Shown: piece after piece, positions 63,956-64,000 of the stretch
How the letters are laid out: each line of letters opens with the position of its first letter
How positions within the stretch are numbered: position 1 is the stretch's first letter
NCBI RefSeq assembly: GCF_001866075.3
Contig: NZ_CP063356.1
Coordinates: 2,780,164 to 2,844,163 of the forward strand
From: Anaerobacillus isosaccharinicus
GTDB taxonomy: Bacteria; Bacillota; Bacilli; Bacillales; Anaerobacillaceae
DNA length: 64,000 nt
Direction of reading: 5' to 3'
Translations under genes and position numbers: made by a program
Notes under the pieces: model-generated
Seen by the model: only the letters and a program-made list of their open reading frames with translations
The model's database searches: none
Told to the model about the DNA's origin: nothing

Positions 63956-64000
63956 ATGAATAAAAAACAAGTCATTCAAACGTTAGAAACGATTGCTATA
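63956..64000 (+). CDS. polX: PolX (YshC), family X DNA polymerase / PHP protein, 5' part only
   Basis: Only the first 15 codons (MNKKQVIQTLETIAI) lie in the window. The N-terminus, and the position right after zapA-yshB, match bacterial PolX, a repair polymerase with a C-terminal PHP exonuclease. GTGGGGAT lies upstream of the ATG. The call rests mostly on gene order. Confidence 0.7.
   Translation, partial: MNKKQVIQTLETIAI

Overview
This is a 64 kb stretch of conserved chromosomal backbone from an endospore-forming, low-G+C Gram-positive bacterium of the family Bacillaceae. The evidence is the gene content and order, which follow the Bacillus subtilis ytkL-dnaE-accDA-pfkA-pyk-citZ-icd-mdh-phoPR-polA-mutM-gapB-nrdR-dnaBI-thrS and infC-rplT-ysdC-pheST-rnhC-zapA-polX segments. 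Sporulation genes are present (ytrH/ytrI, sspI, ytvI, ytaF), as are T-box leaders, an L20 leader and strong GGAGG-type ribosome binding sites. It is not B. subtilis itself: it has mqnC of the futalosine menaquinone route, hflKC between phoR and polA, no speD next to gapB, and several repeat families. The species cannot be fixed from the sequence alone. There are no rRNA, tRNA or CRISPR loci and no prophage.

Layout. 1-6.1 kb: a broken YitT-family gene, ytkL, ytoI, ytpI, nrnA, a 317-bp inverted-repeat-bounded element, ytrI/ytrH. 6.5-17.6 kb: dnaE, then a carbon and fatty-acid block (NADP malic enzyme ytsJ, a FadR-type regulator, accDA, pfkA, pyk, fxsA). 17.8-21.4 kb: a chemoreceptor and two membrane-protein genes. 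21.8-26.3 kb: TCA genes citZ, icd, mdh and a MaoC-like gene. 26.3-27.8 kb: a complete IS4-family insertion sequence with terminal inverted repeats and a 7-bp target duplication. 27.9-32.7 kb: phoPR, a candidate small RNA, hflKC. 32.8-43.0 kb: DNA replication and repair (polA, mutM, ytaF, coaE, gapB, nrdR, dnaB, dnaI). 43.2-47.7 kb: mqnC, ytxC and T-box-controlled thrS. 48.5-56.3 kb: a PAS-GGDEF-EAL protein, the IF3-L35-L20 operon with its leader and ATT start, ysdA, a VTT membrane protein, ysdB with a sigma-W-like promoter, dUTPase, ysdC, sspI. 56.5-64 kb: ysgA, T-box-controlled pheST, rnhC, zapA, cvpA and the start of polX.

How it works together. The window is mainly housekeeping: glycolysis, gluconeogenesis and TCA flux (pfkA, pyk, gapB, ytsJ, citZ-icd-mdh), lipid precursor supply (accDA), DNA replication initiation and elongation, translation factors and two tRNA synthetases. 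Several regulatory sites can be read directly. They are two CcpN-type boxes on gapB, a PhoP-box-like repeat before phoP, a TGGTCTGACCA operator-like palindrome before ytsJ beside a FadR-type regulator, a sigma-W-type promoter for ysdB, two T-boxes, and the L20 leader.

The most unusual signal is not a gene. It is a dispersed family of roughly 70-115 bp imperfect hairpins, about a dozen copies in 64 kb. The arms are tandem 7-mers (TGTAGAA/TGTAAAA) and the centre is usually GCTTCGAAGC. Copies lie between a stop codon and the next Shine-Dalgarno sequence, and some supply the stop codon. A second family of 70-71 bp elements with 13-bp inverted ends (TGAATTTCATAAT) and a candidate C-rich small RNA downstream of phoR are also worth follow-up.
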